From Bacteroidales bacterium (GTDB taxonomy: Bacteria > Bacteroidota > Bacteroidia > Bacteroidales > DYOH01), in contig DAOVUO010000124.1 in NCBI GenBank assembly GCA_030632545.1, forward strand, positions 1 to 7,087: DNA of 7,087 bases, in the 5' to 3' direction. Positions within the stretch are counted from its first letter, which is position 1, and every line of letters begins with the position of its first letter. The position numbers and the translations under genes were made by a program. Shown here piece by piece: positions 6,401 through 7,087 of this stretch. The notes beneath the pieces are model-generated. The model was not told the origin of the DNA. It saw only the letters and a program-made list of their open reading frames with translations, and did not search any database.

Positions 6401-7087
6401 TTACTTATTTTTCAATTTTTCAACACTTCTATCACCATCCTTGTATTTTTCAGGTATTATTGGAAGTGAATTAGAGTTCTTTTCAAAAGTTTTCGTGTAT
6501 TCAATAATTGCAATCCATTCTTTAGCTTCTTGTACGCCTTCTAATTCAGAATTTACATCAATAAGCATGTTTTTAATGTCTATTATAGGATTTCCTGATT
6601 TATCTTTTGGAATCACATTTACAAGTCCATGACTCATTTTTTTAATTCTGCCAATAAAACTCAATAAGTATGTGTTTGCCGTAAGACTAAATAGTTGTGA
6701 ATTCTTTTTTGAATAATCTATCTCTTTGCCTTTAATTTCAATTTTTTGGATTTTTTTAAGCATTCCCTTATCCATATCCACATACAGCTTAATTCCAGAG
6801 AAAAACAAATAGCCATCGCCCCCGCTTTCACGTGAAATCACCAATACTTCCATCAATTTTTTCACTTCATTAGCGGTTAAATATATTTGCGCAAGCGGAT
6901 ATCCAGGAATACCATCATTGCCTTGTCCTAATGACATATCTCTAAAAATATCTGGCACACCAATAATACCTTTATCGCCTTTTAATATATCTTCCCTAAT
7001 TGTACCTGATGTTACAAGGCTAAAATCAGCAGAACTTCCCATAGAATTAGCATAATACAAAGCTGCATCAGCAACAAAAGGGCCAAG
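6401..7087 (-). CDS. 5'-nucleotidase family protein, C-terminal domain (5' end outside window)
   Basis: The frame is open to the window edge, so 228 C-terminal residues are visible and the true start lies to the right. A TTG at 7060 is not taken as the start because the domain already begins before it (LGPFVADAALYYA). The segment matches the 5'-nucleotidase C-terminal domain of UshA-like enzymes. It shows the DAALYYANSMGSSADFSLV opening (visible residues 7-25), the substrate-binding-loop pattern TSGTIREDI (26-34), a GVPDIFRD segment (43-50), GNDGIPGYPLAQIYLT (56-71) and GGDGYLFFSGIKLYVD (89-104). Family members usually carry an N-terminal metallophosphatase domain and hydrolyse nucleotides in the periplasm or at the cell surface; that half is not visible here, so activity is unproven. 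Residues after about 140 form a charged helical tail ending KLKNK. A strong hairpin follows, suggesting a separate transcription unit from the DUF349 gene. Confidence 0.8.
   Translation of the reverse strand, partial: LGPFVADAALYYANSMGSSADFSLVTSGTIREDILKGDKGIIGVPDIFRDMSLGQGNDGIPGYPLAQIYLTANEVKKLMEVLVISRESGGDGYLFFSGIKLYVDMDKGMLKKIQKIEIKGKEIDYSKKNSQLFSLTANTYLLSFIGRIKKMSHGLVNVIPKDKSGNPIIDIKNMLIDVNSELEGVQEAKEWIAIIEYTKTFEKNSNSLPIIPEKYKDGDRSVEKLKNK

Noticed and set aside
6401..7060. A complete 219-aa protein starting at the TTG at 7060
   Set aside because: The reading frame continues to the window edge and the residues before the TTG already belong to the conserved nucleotidase domain, so the gene is cut by the window rather than starting here.

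Overview
The window looks like core chromosome of a member of the Bacteroidota, most likely Bacteroidales or a related order. G+C is low, roughly one third by eye. There are no convincing Shine-Dalgarno sites. Promoter-like boxes fit the Bacteroidota -7 (TAnnTTTG) and -33 (TTG) pattern. The gene content also fits: a long multi-repeat DUF349 protein, a CTP synthase gene directly overlapping yidC, a YidC beginning MDKNTIVGLLL, and a 5'-nucleotidase domain with a GYPL-containing loop. These assignments come from motif recognition, not a database search.

All five genes lie on the minus strand. In transcription order they are: the C-terminal part of a 5'-nucleotidase-family protein (cut by the right edge, 7087 to 6401); a 321-bp spacer holding a strong hairpin, a weaker hairpin with a T9 tract and a good promoter candidate; a five-repeat DUF349 protein (6079 to 4052); an 88-bp spacer with a terminator-like hairpin; pyrG, CTP synthase (3963 to 2323); yidC, membrane protein insertase (2330 to 324, overlapping the end of pyrG by 8 bp); a clear intrinsic terminator (257-288); and the start of an Lrp/AsnC-type regulator (125 to 1, cut by the left edge).

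pyrG and yidC are a tight, probably translationally coupled pair. Their products act in different processes (CTP synthesis; membrane protein insertion), so the link is one of expression rather than a shared pathway. The DUF349 gene probably has its own promoter and may read through a moderate terminator into pyrG, since no separate pyrG promoter is visible. The flanking genes look like independent units.

I see no mobile element, CRISPR array, rRNA, tRNA or obvious horizontally acquired cargo, and no evidence of a new multi-gene system. The most interesting points are a TPR-like helical hairpin inserted just after the first membrane helix of YidC, the DUF349 repeat array with a possible degenerate sixth half-repeat, a GTG start for pyrG, and a dyad in the leader of the Lrp-type gene that could be an autoregulatory site.
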